This document shows positions 1 to 11,543 of a DNA stretch of 64,000 nucleotides, in pieces (position 1 is the stretch's first letter; every line of letters begins with the position of its first letter). A model generated the notes under the pieces. The model saw only the letters and a program-made list of their open reading frames with translations, did not search any database and was not told the DNA's origin. The stretch is from Brasenia schreberi (lineage: Eukaryota > Streptophyta > Magnoliopsida > Nymphaeales > Cabombaceae), in contig JAYKKT010000088.1 of assembly GCA_036023115.1 (NCBI GenBank), positions 2,493,501 to 2,557,500 of the forward strand, in the 5' to 3' direction. The translations under genes were made by a program, and so were the position numbers.

Positions 1-43
<43 letters not shown>

Positions 44-44
44 A
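1..44. repeat. (AT)n-(AG)n microsatellite at the window edge
   Basis: An uninterrupted AT tract switches to an AG tract. The same AT-to-AG order recurs at 46141-46260. Confidence 0.95.
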
Positions 45-1357
45 ACTAATATATGTTTACTATATGTTAGTAAATTCAAACAAATTTTAATCTATAAAGT
101 TAAAAGTACTTGCCTACTTTTTATAGGTGTACTTTATTCACATGACCACCTTTATTTTTTAACTAATCATCTATCACCAGTTATTTGGATTTGCTATATA
201 CTAATCACGACGGTCCAATCAAAGCAATAGCGGTCACTATTTGTGATATTGTGTTTATTGGTAAAATAGCAAGTCCAGCTTTCCTCCATGAATACAACCA
301 TCCAATTAGAAGACCCAACAATTCTTATATAAGCATATTCATTTATACATGAAAAGCCGGTTCTTCCAAATCAAGAAATTTTAAGTCATAATTATTTTCG
401 TAGGAGCACAAATAATTGAAGAAAACAAAGGAAAATATTTAGCATCCTATAATAAGTGACAAGGTTAAGAGAAAGAGAAGTTTTCCTCCTTAACCTTGTC
501 ACTCATTATAGCATGCTAACATAAACCTTCACATTAAGAATGGCCTTTTCTGGTATACCGTATGTTAATTCATTACCATAACTACCATTGAAGAATGATT
601 TACAAGCATTGATGTTGATCTTATGAATTTAGTGGTGAAAATGTCACATTTATGTATTATATCTTTTGTATTTCATATAGGTAGTATATATGTACACATA
701 CACACACATATTTTATATTATATATAAGAAAATCGGATCTTACCTACTTGTGGCATGTACATAAATTAATTTTCGGAAAAATGAGTATAAATTAACATTT
801 TTAAGAGGTTTTAAAAAAGTACCGAGTACATTTTTATTATACTCATGTTGTAAAAGAAATGACAGGGCAAAACAAAAAGGATTTTCAAAACAAAAAACAA
901 AATGAGAGACAATGTTATTATACTCTTATTTCTAAAAAAGTGTAACGGTTGACCTCAATGGTAGATAGGATCTAATCAATCCATACTTTATGTGTGTGAT
1001 CAGTTTCGACTGACTTTTGTTGAGTTGCTGTGGACCCGATATGAAATGCATAAAACCTCACCTGGGACATGATTTTTTCGGCTCAGTTCCAGGTCAGGCT
1101 TTCGGGTTGGGTCCAAATTCGCCCCTTAGTGAGGTGAATTCTGTCTTCTTGCTCTTGAATTGTTCATCTCGTTCCTCTCAAAGACAGAATAGCAACGTTG
1201 TCCAAGACAACTCCATGTAAGAAATTGGGAACATGACACTTTTAGTCAACCCATGGTGCATGAAATGGACTCCCTCCCCCCCTCCCTCGATGAAGCAAAC
1301 GAGGACGGAAAAATATTACAAATGTTTCAGAGATGATACTACTCTCTCGCAAGACGT
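45..1357. other. AT-rich intergenic DNA, no gene seen
   Basis: No coding frame is supported. The stretch contains the foldback at 441-517. Around 1020-1125 it also holds a short GC-richer patch (GGACCCGA, GGCTCAG, GGGTCCA words) that resembles 46262-46412 and is probably a degraded repeat. Confidence 0.6.
441..517. repeat. Near-perfect inverted repeat (29-bp arms, 19-nt loop)
   Basis: The arm at 441-469 and the reverse complement of 489-517 differ at two positions. The shared core reads GTGACAAGGTTAAG. The arm and loop sizes suit a short foldback element; a small-RNA hairpin is possible but unsupported. Confidence 0.8.
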
Positions 1358-1813
1358 AGGAATAGATTTTCATAGAATATGAATCCATCCCATACCTGAC
1401 CCCAAAAGGTCAGCTGCCCCCACCACCCTTCCTCTGTCATGCGACAAATTCACAGATGAAGCAAACATGGTTCTCTCTCTCTCTCGCGCGCGCGCGCGCT
1501 TGAGAATCCATTTCTCACAAACAACCGAACTCTTCCGCACTAGAAAGACTACTCTGTGGGCCCCACAATACAGGCCTACACCATGAGGAATAGATTTTCA
1601 TAGAATATGAATCCATCCCATACCTGACCCCAAAAGGTCAGCTGCCCCCACCACCCTTCCTCTGTCATGCGACAAATTCACAGATGAAGCAAACATGGTT
1701 CTCTCTCTCTCTCGCGCGCGCGCGCGCTTGAGAATCCATTTCTCACAAACAACCGAACTCTTCCGCACTAGAAAGACTACTCTGTGGGCCCCACAATACA
1801 GGCCTACACCATG
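1358..1813. repeat. Perfect 228-bp tandem duplication upstream of the first gene
   Basis: Copy 1 is 1358-1585 and copy 2 is 1586-1813. I see no mismatch or length change between them, even in the CT/CG alternating tract each contains. The second copy ends about 280 bp before the predicted start codon at 2096, so the duplication lies in the probable promoter or leader. Lack of divergence implies a recent event or a recent assembly artefact. Confidence 0.93.
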
Positions 1814-2027
1814 TGGCTCCATGGCCTGATGCAAAGATGCCGCGGCGACTAATCTTTCCAAACACCCCTCCCCATCAGCGAGGAACAGCAGAAACAAAAA
1901 CCCCTCCCTCAATTTACGAATCCATCCTCAGCCTTCCAGAGCGAGACCCTTTTCTTTTCTCTGAAGGCGAAGACTCTCCCAGTTTTTACCTTCCTGTTGA
2001 CGCCAGCCTTTCTTCCTTTTCACTAAC

Positions 2028-2095
2028 ATGAGTGTTTGATGGTAATGGATGCTTGGCCTTCGCCTTTTTGGCCTGTCGCACCACCTTTGCCATAA
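2028..2095 (+). promoter_or_regulatory. Two contiguous upstream ORFs in the leader
   Basis: uORF1 (2028-2039) encodes MSV and its stop overlaps the next start as TGATG. uORF2 (2039-2095) encodes 18 residues, MVMDAWPSPFWPVAPPLP, and its TAA directly abuts the ATG at 2096 in the same frame. A scanning ribosome would meet both before the main frame, so translation would need leaky scanning or reinitiation. Alternatively the real mRNA starts further downstream, or uORF2 is an old N-terminus cut by a stop. Confidence 0.5.
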
Positions 2096-5000
2096 ATGCG
2101 TAAATGGGGACTTGCCCCACTTCACAAGCAACCTCATCCCACTCCAAGGATCAACCAAAAAGCCGAGGACTTTGAGGTACTATGTTTGTTTCTTCTCTCA
2201 CTAATCTTTACAAGTGAAGTTTGAGAGGAATTGAGAGAAACCCATTGTTGGTGTTTGGAAAGAAATGGTGGGAATCTTCTCCAGGCTGTCAGGGGGGAGA
2301 GGGAGTCACAGACGGACGAGATCTTCCGTGGTAGGCTTCTCCTGTTTGATGGTTATTGCTTCTTTGCTTTCGTGAATCTGTTTATTTATGTTTTAGGGGA
2401 TACTAGACGGCTCCTTTTTCTGTTTAAAAGACAACAAAAAAATATGGGTTTCCTCAAAATTCGTGTGCTTTTGGTCTTCTTATAGTGTAGATAGTGGTGT
2501 TTAAGTGCCTTAATCATGATCTTTGAGTCTCTTTTGCTCATTTTTCTATATTTTTCTTCAAATTGTGAAGTTTCCTTTTTAACGTTGGCGGATATTAATG
2601 TTATCATTCATGGATTATTGAGTGGGAGGTACTAACTCTTGATTTGTGGGGCAAAGAGTTCTTAGGGTTGCAGACATTCACTATTAGTTGGGAAAGATTG
2701 GATTTTTTTCTAACGATAGATTGGAATATGGGATTTGTTTTCCTGACAGTGAGTCCTAATGAGCTTCCTTAAAGGATGTTTGGATGCACCAGCTATCAAG
2801 GTCAAAAGGCATAGTGCTTTAATGATGGTCTCTCTGACTCTTTTGCTTTTTGTTCGTGTAATTTGCTCATAAGATTCATTTTCTTTTTGTTCTTCTGTTA
2901 TGATGGTGGGTCTTATGCATGGATTCTTGAGTGGCGGTGGAACTTTTTATTTATGGGGTATGGAGTTCCTATTAGGTGCAGTCCCCTTGGTTGGTAGGAT
3001 TTAGTGTGGAATTTCTTTCCTAGAAAATGAGTCCTGATAAATTCTCCTTTTCAAGGAATGGTTGAGCGCACCGATTTTCTTAAGGTGAAGGGCATAATCT
3101 ACGAAACTTCACATGCTCCAGGATTGGAAATCCCATCTTATTTTACTTGCTTGGATAAGTGTCAGAAGTTCTTCTCCGTGTGTTAAAAGTTGTGTCAAAG
3201 ATCAGCAATCTGCTTGTATTTGATGCATAAACATTATATTACGCATGTAGCACTTGATAAAAGTAGATTGGATTTCCAATTTCCAAGGAGATTGGAAATC
3301 CAAGAGGCATGATTATTAGAAAACCTTGAAAGAACTTTTGATACAAGTAAATTTTTAACATAATTCTATTGGTGCGCTATGGGCACCGATACGGTTGAGC
3401 GCACGGATTGTCTTTTATACAGCATAACTTAATTCCCAATATATCCAAGAGGCATGATTATTAGAAAGCCTTGAAAGCAACGTATTGGTGCGCTAACCAT
3501 TGTTATAACACAATGTTAACTCCTTCGGAACAAACCAATGTTATAAAAACCGTATCGGTGCCCGTATCGCACTGGACACCGATACGCCTATATCGTACTG
3601 GAGATATAGTGTAAATTTTTATTTTTTGTATTAAAAAAATCAAAAAATATAAAATTTGAAGTTAATGAATAAAACATATATAACACAATGAAGAAGCATC
3701 CATACCATAACAAAACATCTTATAATGAACAAGGCTAGAAACATCCATAGTTCCATACCATAATGTGAATATTGAATAGGACATTTGGGGTTTAACTTTA
3801 ATTACTAAACAACAAAGTTACAACTTACAATCATTAAGAGATTAAAGATAAGAACGTTAAAAAGTTATAAATAAAAATTAAAACAAATTACAATCATCCA
3901 CAATGTGGATCATAATCAACAAAAGCATTATAATCAACATAGTCATGATCACCACCGTCATCATCATCATCTCCTACTTTTTCTCATCCATAATTGGATT
4001 TTCCCATCCAACATCTTCATTTTCATCATCATCTCCAACTCCAAGTTTTGTTTCGGCTTGGAGTGTCCTCCATTTTTCATCCTCTAAATTGATAGGAGTT
4101 CCTCCTCTTCGACCCAATGATCAAGAATATTAACATTTTCGTAATTCAATGGGTCATATGACACCTTCCTTACCCTTTCATTTTGCATTTGTCTATAAAG
4201 TAAGAATATTCAAATTATAAAGAATATCATTATCATCTCCAACTCCAAGTTCTACTTTGGCTTGGAGTGTCCTCCAGTTTTCATCCTCTAAATTGGTAAG
4301 AGACTTCTCCTCTTCGACCCAACTATCAAAAATATCAACATTTTTGTAATTCAACGGGTCGTATGGCATCTTCATTGCCCATCTTGCATCCTTTTTCATT
4401 TGTATGTAAAAAAAAGAATATTCAAATTATAAAGAATATCAAATGCAATATAGCCACATCAATCATTTATTATTAATAAGATTAAAAAAGAACTAGGCAG
4501 CAACAAACAATACCTATTTTAAAATTATTACATTTGCCTTAACTTCATGTTGTAGGCAACGTATACCAAATCACGTAGTTGAGAATGCTCCAATCTGTTT
4601 CACTTTTTTGTGTGAATGCACTCGAAAAAGCTCCAATTCCTCTCGCACCACTCGAACGGCATGTTTGACTCAATATACGTTGAGCAAATCTTACCAAGTT
4701 GAGTGCATCTACACCAAAATGAGTCCACCATTCATCTGAAATAAAATATGATAATGATTAATAAGAAACAGTCAAAGTCAATCAATTGATAACTTAAATG
4801 AATATCAATAAAAACATAATACCTCATCGCATTTGGGAGCGAAGTTGAATTGCAATTAGCCTTCCAAAATCTCCAACACTCTATATATACTTGGTTAACT
4901 CTAAATGGATATTGCAATGAGTAGATGAATCTTCAAAAAGATTAATTGCATTCAATATACCTTTTTTTACTTTTTCGTCCTCTACAAAGTTGGGAGAAAA

Positions 5001-8000
5001 TCGAATATAAGGGTTAAGGAAATATGCAGCAGCATACAAATCATGATGCATTTGGCGGTTCCAACGTGCATCGATTATCTTCCAAACCTTCTTTAGAAGT
5101 GTATGCTTATAGTTAAGGTTTGCTTGTATTTCCAATTTGTCATTATTCATAGCATCATATATATAAGGCATAACAAGCGTGCCTATCTATTGTCCACCAT
5201 CCTCGTTACCTTAACTAAAGGTACAATCACCCTAAAAAAATTGTTGCAATTTTTCCAAAAATTAGCATTGAAAACAATATCTACCACATAAATCCCCTCT
5301 CTCTTTCTAGACCATCTAATAGAACCCCATTCATCATATGCATCAATTTTTTCAATACATTTTCTATATGACAAGACTTTACACAATAATGACATTCATA
5401 GCAAATCTTGTGAATAAAGGCTTAATCAATTCCCTTCCACCTATATGGATTCACATCAAATACAATACAGAAAATTTATTATAAATAACTTTATAATATT
5501 TTTGCATACATCTATAGTCTCTCTTATTTCATCCATTGCACTCAAATCTTCAAGCATTAAGTCTATGCAATGTGCAACATATGGAGTCCATACTAAGGAT
5601 GGATGGTTTGCCTCAAGCATCTTATCAGTTGCTCTAAAATTTACAGCATTATCAGTAATGAATTTAACAATATTTGAAACACCTACTTCCTCAATAATTT
5701 CTTCAAAAATAAGGAGTAAATTATCTACAGTTTCATCAATATGGGGCAAGTCATATGGTTTCAAAAATAATGTTCCTTTGGGACAATAGACTAGTAAGTT
5801 CACCAAAGACCTATGTTGACCATATGTCCAAACATCAACCATAATAGAACATCATGTATCCTTCTACGACTCCCTAAATTTAGAACTCTATGTATTAACA
5901 ATATCAACCTATTTCGACAATAATATGTGCCTCAAATCATGATAAGTAGGGACTCTATAACCCGATCCCACATTGACAATAGCATCCACCATACTTTGAA
6001 AAGAAAATGAGTTTGCAACATTGAAAAGGATGTAATTTTCATAAAAAAATTCAGCACACTTGAAATCTACTTTCTCAATTACCTCATTTGAATCCATAGA
6101 TGATCTAATGCTTGGCTGAGCTCCAGGAGTCGTACGTGGAAGGAAAAATGAAGGCATCCCACTACCTTTGGCTTTGGCTACTCCTTTAGTACCCCTCATA
6201 GATATTGGGCGAGTAGGAACTCTTACAGTAGAATAAGAGTCAACTCCACTATTACTACCACCAGAACCTGCACTTTTTTCTTTTTTTTGTCTTTTCCTAC
6301 CCTTTTCAGCTATCTCTTCTTCCATCTCAGTTGTACCATGGAATTTATCACCATACATCCCTTGGGAAACATCGTCAAATGATTGAGACATATCCCAACC
6401 ATCTATTTTTGCCTCTGCCCTCTTTCTCATCTTTAATCTCTTCTTCTCCTTCGAAGCCTCTAATATCTACCAAATCTCGTACTTTACTACTTCGAGAATT
6501 CAAGGGCATGCACTAGCATCCTTCTTGGTTCCCATAAGGTGATGTTTCATACGAGAAATACCATCATGTTTTACTGTGTTGCAAAACATGCACTTGTTCA
6601 CAAGCCAATTGTGTTCATACACTGGGGTACAATATTTCCATGTTGAATCGACTTGATCGGAAAACATCAAGACAAGAGTGGACAATCAACAAAAAGAAAA
6701 AAGCGTTTTAGAGGTTAAAAATCATGGAATCTATAAAACCCTCAAAGTGAAAAATCAGGTAGAATATAAAAGAAAATAGGTATGTCACGGATTTGATAAA
6801 AACCCTAGAGATGGGGAGTTGGATTGGTGAAAGACTTAAGAATCGAAACAAAAATGATTTTCGCAACTTCAGATTTTCGAATTTTATACTAGAGAAATCA
6901 GTATCATATCGTATGATACGGGTGTATCGTACGATATGGTACAATATAACCCTGTATCATACGGTATGACACGATAAATCGTTTATTGCGATATGTGCCC
7001 GTGTATCGTACCGTATACTTTTACGATACTCGATAAATTTGTATTATATCATACGATACAATACGTTTTTTATAACATTTGAATAAATTGTTTTTTTCTT
7101 AGTACAAGTTTCTATTTAATTCTGATCCTGCATGGGATTGAATTGGTTATCATTAGTTTAAGTGAACAGTAAAGTTTTGAGAAGCATTTATTGACTTTCC
7201 CCATCATGTGGACCAGGTGGAAGCAGTGGGTACTCATCTGTTCCAAATATAGTAAACTCCAAAGTATATCCCAGTGAAGGGTTAAAAGTTTGGTTGGTAA
7301 AAATCTATTAGAACAGGGTCGTGTGCCCCTTGCAGTGATGATGAGAAAATATTTAGATCAGGATGGTATGCTTGCTAGATAGTTTATCGTGATGAACCTG
7401 GTCATTGATTCCATTCAGGGTCATGTGGATTCTCGTGTAAATCTTTACTGCAAGAAAATAACCCACTCGAGAAGAAAATTCATTTGAACTGTTTCAGAAA
7501 AATAATGGCGTATCAATTCTAAAGTACAACCTCATGTTCTGACCCATTTTGTTGCTAGTTTTTGTACAAATAGAATTGTGTAAGCACCTTATGAAAAGCT
7601 CTTAGGTTTGATGTAAGAACAGAATAGTACCATGTCAATTATCAATGGTCTTTTGTAAGCCTGAGTCCTGACTCACTATGTTGCCATTGTTTCTAAAAAA
7701 CGCCATAGTTTTACAATAAGAATTCAATTGTCCATGATATGTTATCATCCAAGTTATTGCGTTTCCGCCTATTTTATTCCCGGTTCCATAATTTTTCACT
7801 GAAGACTTTGTCTTGTTCATTTTTTTACGCTGTTGTAAAATTGTGTGATGAATGGCAAGATAACAGAAATAATGATACAGACCACAACAACAATAACTTT
7901 TAGAAACAAAATAGCATTACAAGTTTATTATTTCCATTGGCTAATGAAGTTTTGTGTTTGTAAATGCTTCTTTTGACGCTTAGCTTTCAAGGGTTCTGTC

Positions 8001-8545
8001 TTATGTTCTTCTTAATGTGGTTCCTGGTTTTGACATCTCCATCTTCAGTTGCTTTTCCTCATGGACTTCAGAGACAGATGTATCAGATGGATAGTCTGTT
8101 ATTTATTTGATTCACTGCATTAGTGCCTGGAAATAGCTAATGTGTATTGTTGATAGATTAAATCTACCTGGTTTTGGGGATTTAGGATGATAGAGAAACA
8201 GTGCTTCCAAACTCAGAAATAGCAAGTACTACTGTTGCCGTTGTTATGCCCCACGGATTTGAAGCTGTTGTTGATTTTAAGCCAGTAGAACATCCAGTCG
8301 AACCATCTGACAATGACCTCCCGGTGAAATGTCCAGCACCAGAGCCTTCCATATTAAATGTGAGTAGTTCATTTTGTTCTTAGCTTTTTCTTTCTTTTCT
8401 CATCTGTGAAAGGTCGGATGACTCTCGCTATTTTATGATGTTGCTAGTGCAGGGGCTTTTTTTTTCCAAAATTGATGATAGAATCCACTTGGATACTTTT
8501 GTCAAAATTTTTTCACTTGTTCAAGGACAGGCATCTAGCATAGTT

Positions 8546-8626
<81 letters not shown>

Positions 8627-8843
8627 GTTTTCACCTGTGAAAGGTGGGTACAACTAGCAAGGCAGCATCATCTCTGAAGGTCCTGGTATGCGTAAATCTT
8701 GTTCAACTGTATTGGGATCGCAATATTTATCCAACTTATGCAACCCCAACCTCAATAGGGTCTGAAATACCTCACCTCATCAGGTTTTGGTTCAAGCATG
8801 GAGACAAGATGTGCACACATGCGTGTGTGCGCACACACACACA

Positions 8844-8917
<74 letters not shown>

Positions 8918-9053
8918 GAATGATAAGGTCTTCTATATATTCTTGGACTCTATCCAAGTCATTTGGTCTTTCTTGATCGATGATTGATAATGATACCTTG
9001 ATGGCATCATTCCAAACATGAAGGGCGATAAAATATTCGTGCAGGACCACCAT

Positions 9054-9123
<70 letters not shown>

Positions 9124-10247
9124 CACATACATATGTCCCATTTTGTTAAGGTTCGGTTCAGGGCTGGGTATAGGTATACCTATCCCATTGCCATCTCTCA
9201 GCTGTTGTAATCAATAGAAGTGATGCATTCCTTTTGGGCCTATTGAGAGTTTGTTTTACAAAATCTTAGTTGTTAAATCACGATTATGTGTCATCTTGTA
9301 TTGTGATTTGTGCATATGCTTTATAGCTAGAACTAGATTATTTTGGCAACCTTTAATCTTGTGGTTTATATATGTGGCTTTTGAAGCAACGTTTGGATCT
9401 GATCCCAAATCCGGGTTCTTATACTCTAATACAAATATTCGTGTGAAGTTCAATGCCAGTGGCGGTGATTCCTGTATGTGTTATCTTTCATTTTCTTGAT
9501 AAGCTATCAGGTGATTCAAGATAACTTCAAGGTGTAAGTTATCTTTCATTTTCTTGTAAGCTATCAGGTGTTACTTCTAAGAGAATTTGATTTCATCTTG
9601 AAAATCCTCTTTTCGAACTTTATACTTTGGACACTTAAAAAGAGGCACAGGAAAGCAGAGGAAGTGTTTAAAGAAACAATGAAGACACACAGAGCGTTAG
9701 CTCAACTGACAGGGCACCCTGACGCCCTTGCTGCAGGTGGGGAGTTCGATTTCCAGGGGGTGCACGTTTGTGTGTTAGGCTTCAGCCTCCCTTTATAACA
9801 AAGAAAAAAAGAAAAACACATGATCTTGCCCTTTTAGAGTTTGCTTGGTGACTGAGACTCCTTCAGTGGACTTGGTGCATGGCTTGTTTTGCTTTTGGTT
9901 TAATCTCAGCAAGGGAAATGGAATTGGTAATCCTGATCTTTTCTTCCGAAGAGCAAACAGTGCAGTTTGCTTAAAGGGCTATGCTGCCGATGGGCTGTTA
10001 TGATTATGATTTTCACCTGTCTTAACGTAAACAGGACGCAAGGGTGTGGAAAGAAAGGCTGGCAGGGAATACACGGCGGCGGGCAGACTTGCCGATAATG
10101 AAGGATGAAGAAGCACAAGTGCAACCTGAGAAAACCGGTCCCAGGCATTCATCACCCCCCACCAAACCAGTATTTCTGCCTTCACTCAGTGCCCCTGAAC
10201 GCAGCATCAGGAAATTGCTTGATGAGTGCAATACGGCTGAAGATTAA
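2096..10247 (+). CDS. Small conserved-looking plant protein of unknown function (3 exons, 155 aa)
   Basis: Exons are 2096-2176, 8186-8359 and 10035-10247. All introns are phase 0 with GT-AG ends, and the spliced frame is open for 155 codons before TAA. Exon 1 gives MRKWGLAPLHKQPHPTPRIN and then an acidic end. Exon 2 contains VVMPHGFEAVVDFKPVEHPV and the proline-rich DNDLPVKCPAPEPSILN. Exon 3 is basic, then proline-rich, and ends in SAPERSIRKLLDECNTAED. No signal peptide, membrane segment or catalytic motif is visible. It reads like a plant-specific uncharacterised family, but I cannot name it. The exon 2-3 model is firmer than exon 1, because intron 1 is 6 kb and contains a 3.5-kb hAT element; the first exon was chosen by frame and donor site only. 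Other unseen exons in that intron are possible. Confidence 0.6.
3300..3498. repeat. Imperfect direct repeat, offset 145 bp
   Basis: CCAAGAGGCATGATTATTAG occurs near 3300 and again at 3445, each followed by AAAxCCTTGAAAG and later by ATTGGTGCGCTA. It lies in intron 1 just outside the left end of the hAT element and carries no coding signal. Confidence 0.7.
4028..4443. repeat. Diverged 204-bp tandem duplication inside the hAT element
   Basis: Copies start near 4031 and 4235 (ATCTCCAACTCCAAGTT). Both contain CTTGGAGTGTCCTCCA, CCTCTTCGACCCAA, ATTCAANGGGTC and an AAGAATATTCAAATTATAAA spacer. The minus-strand coding trace includes a DSWVEEE-like motif, so a 3'-terminal transposase exon with its intron edge seems to have been duplicated. 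Confidence 0.7.
4500..6690 (-). pseudogene. hAT transposase remnant
   Basis: Read on the minus strand, 6685-6500 encodes a BED-type zinc finger (CMFCNTVKHDGISRMKHHLMG). Next, 6430-5909 encodes a basic linker followed by FQSMVDAIVNVGSGYRVPTY. Then 5842-5456 encodes a DUF659-type block with FITDNAVNFRATDKMLEANH and TPYVAHCIDLMLEDL. Blocks at 5395-5183 and 5171-4881 continue the hAT core (LYAAAYFLNPYIRFSPNF). At about 4690-4550 comes the dimerisation region (NWSFFECIHTKKRNRLEH by frame joining). Stops and frame changes separate the blocks, so no functional protein is expected. The known role of this family is cut-and-paste transposition; the family call rests on recognised motif order. Confidence 0.8.
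8549..8622. repeat. (CT)n microsatellite
   Basis: Uninterrupted CT dinucleotides in intron 2 of the unknown gene. Frames of Leu-Ser repeats here are artefacts. Confidence 0.95.
8830..8914. repeat. (AC)n-(AT)n microsatellite
   Basis: A short CA tract followed by about 35 AT units, in intron 2 of the unknown gene. Confidence 0.95.
9057..9120. repeat. (AC)n-(AT)n microsatellite
   Basis: Second CA-then-TA tract in the same intron, about 140 bp downstream of the first. Confidence 0.95.
9691..9818 (+). mobile_element. tRNA-derived SINE
   Basis: An A-box-like TTAGCTCAACTGACAGGG is followed about 35 bp later by a B-box-like GGGGAGTTCGATTTCC. A body with TGTGTTAGGCTTCAGCCTCC leads into an A-rich tail containing ATAACAAAGAAAAAAAG. 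The body closely matches 29668-29797, so two copies of one family are present. No clear TSD was read here. Confidence 0.75.
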
Positions 10248-11543
10248 GGCGGAGTGTGCCATCTACATTGTCAAATTAAAAGAAGTGCCCTGCATGCACA
10301 GTTAAAATTCTTTACTGATGTTTGTATAATGTCATACGTCTGTACACTTTATGCTGAACATCCACCTCTCTCAGGGGAACCTATCTCAACCCGACCTACC
10401 CAGCTCCGGTTGGGGCAGGTTGGTTAGAGGGGTTCTATTGTATTTTTACATGTATCAAACCGGAACTGGAAATTCATCCACTTTGTGAATGCTTTGGCTT
10501 GCTATTTTGAAGGTTTCAGATATTTGTGATTGTGAACGAGATGAGCACTGAATCACAGGCTAAAACAAGAGTGCGGAAGTTCATTTTGGTGATGGTTTCT
10601 CATCCCAAGTCACATGGTTGTGATTGTTCGTTACGGGCATGACCCACTAACCAACTTCAAGTTTGAACGGCACTAATTACTCTAGTTCTATGCATCAACC
10701 CTTAGCGTATGATACATACCGATAGAATTGAGACGAGCTTTAACATCATACTGCAAATCCTAATGTCCAACACGCTATACTGTATCTTAGAATTGCTTCG
10801 AACAAACAAGAGTAATAGCTCACCTGGCTAGAGGGTGGAGTTGCAAGTCAAAGTTCATGAGTTCGATAATCATGGCGTGCATCTCTTTTAGGCATCCCCA
10901 TCGTACCAAAAGGTAAGATTTGTATTCATGATGGATAATAAAACGTGCCACTTACAACCTTGCTAATTATAGAACCCAGAAACTGAACTGCAACCATCAA
11001 AGCTTGTGTTCCAAATATGAAGAGGTAAACCTGTGATTTGTTAATCATGTGATTTGCAATTACAAGGATCAAACTTTCCAGATCATAAACCTGTGATCAA
11101 CACAAGGGTGCCATGTATGTATGTGGATACAAGATTTTACTACCAAATATTCACCACAACGTGGCCATCGACTCGACCAGTAAAGCATACCAACACCCCC
11201 ACTAATCACCACTGGAACCCATGTTTATACAGATTTCTCTTATGAATCCTGAATTATGGTAAATAGTTAACAAATAAAAACGGCCGTCCAGGTTCAACAC
11301 CGGATTAGTCGGGTTCTCTGGGCAGATACCACCGGTGTACTTCACCAAAAAAAGACGGATACAACCAAGAAATTCCATAACATTTTAAGCAAAAATCCAG
11401 ACAGAGAAGAGAAATCCCGAGTGGGAAATAATGAAGTGAATAAGCAACTCGAGCAACAGTAAGCAGCTACTCACCTGCTTATCTGCATACATTTCAGCCT
11501 TTATCGGCTCTGGAGAGAGTATGGATGGTGTACAAATATTATA
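10248..11543. other. Intergenic DNA between convergent genes
   Basis: Holds the 3' flanks of the unknown gene and of ATAD3. One SINE-like unit lies at 10811-10912. No other coding or structural signal is seen. Confidence 0.6.
10811..10912 (+). mobile_element. tRNA-like SINE fragment
   Basis: AATAGCTCACCTGGCTAGAG (A-box-like) precedes CATGAGTTCGATAATCATGG (B-box-like). GCGTGCATCTCTTTTAGGCA follows, resembling the GCGTGCATCTAGC body at 61660-61672 and its minus-strand cousin at 62930-63048. Confidence 0.6.

Larger units (their letters stand above)
3536..7080 (-). mobile_element. hAT-superfamily DNA transposon, decayed, 3.5 kb
   Basis: The left end reads CAATGTTATAAAAACCG and the right end, reverse complemented, reads AAATGTTATAAAAAACG. 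The flanking octamers GAACAAAC (3528-3535) and GAATAAAT (7081-7088) differ by two C-to-T changes, consistent with an aged 8-bp hAT target duplication. Inside are a BED finger, a DUF659-like block and a C-terminal hAT dimerisation-like block on the minus strand. Both ends carry clustered GTATCG/CGATAC palindromes. It sits in intron 1 of the unknown gene, in opposite orientation. Confidence 0.75.

Noticed and set aside
1598..1912. Minus-strand 104-codon frame
   Set aside because: It overlaps the perfect tandem duplication and its CT/CG tract (RARARERERT). Low-complexity artefact.
3905..4087. Histidine-rich peptide
   Set aside because: It comes from CAT/ATC repeats on the wrong strand of the hAT remnant.
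8435..9056. Leu-Ser and Tyr-Ile repeat frames
   Set aside because: They are translations of (CT)n and (AT)n microsatellites.
10044..10305. Alternative frames over exon 3 of the unknown gene
   Set aside because: Only the frame entering from the GT-AG acceptor at 10034/10035 continues exons 1 and 2 in phase. The others are shadows.
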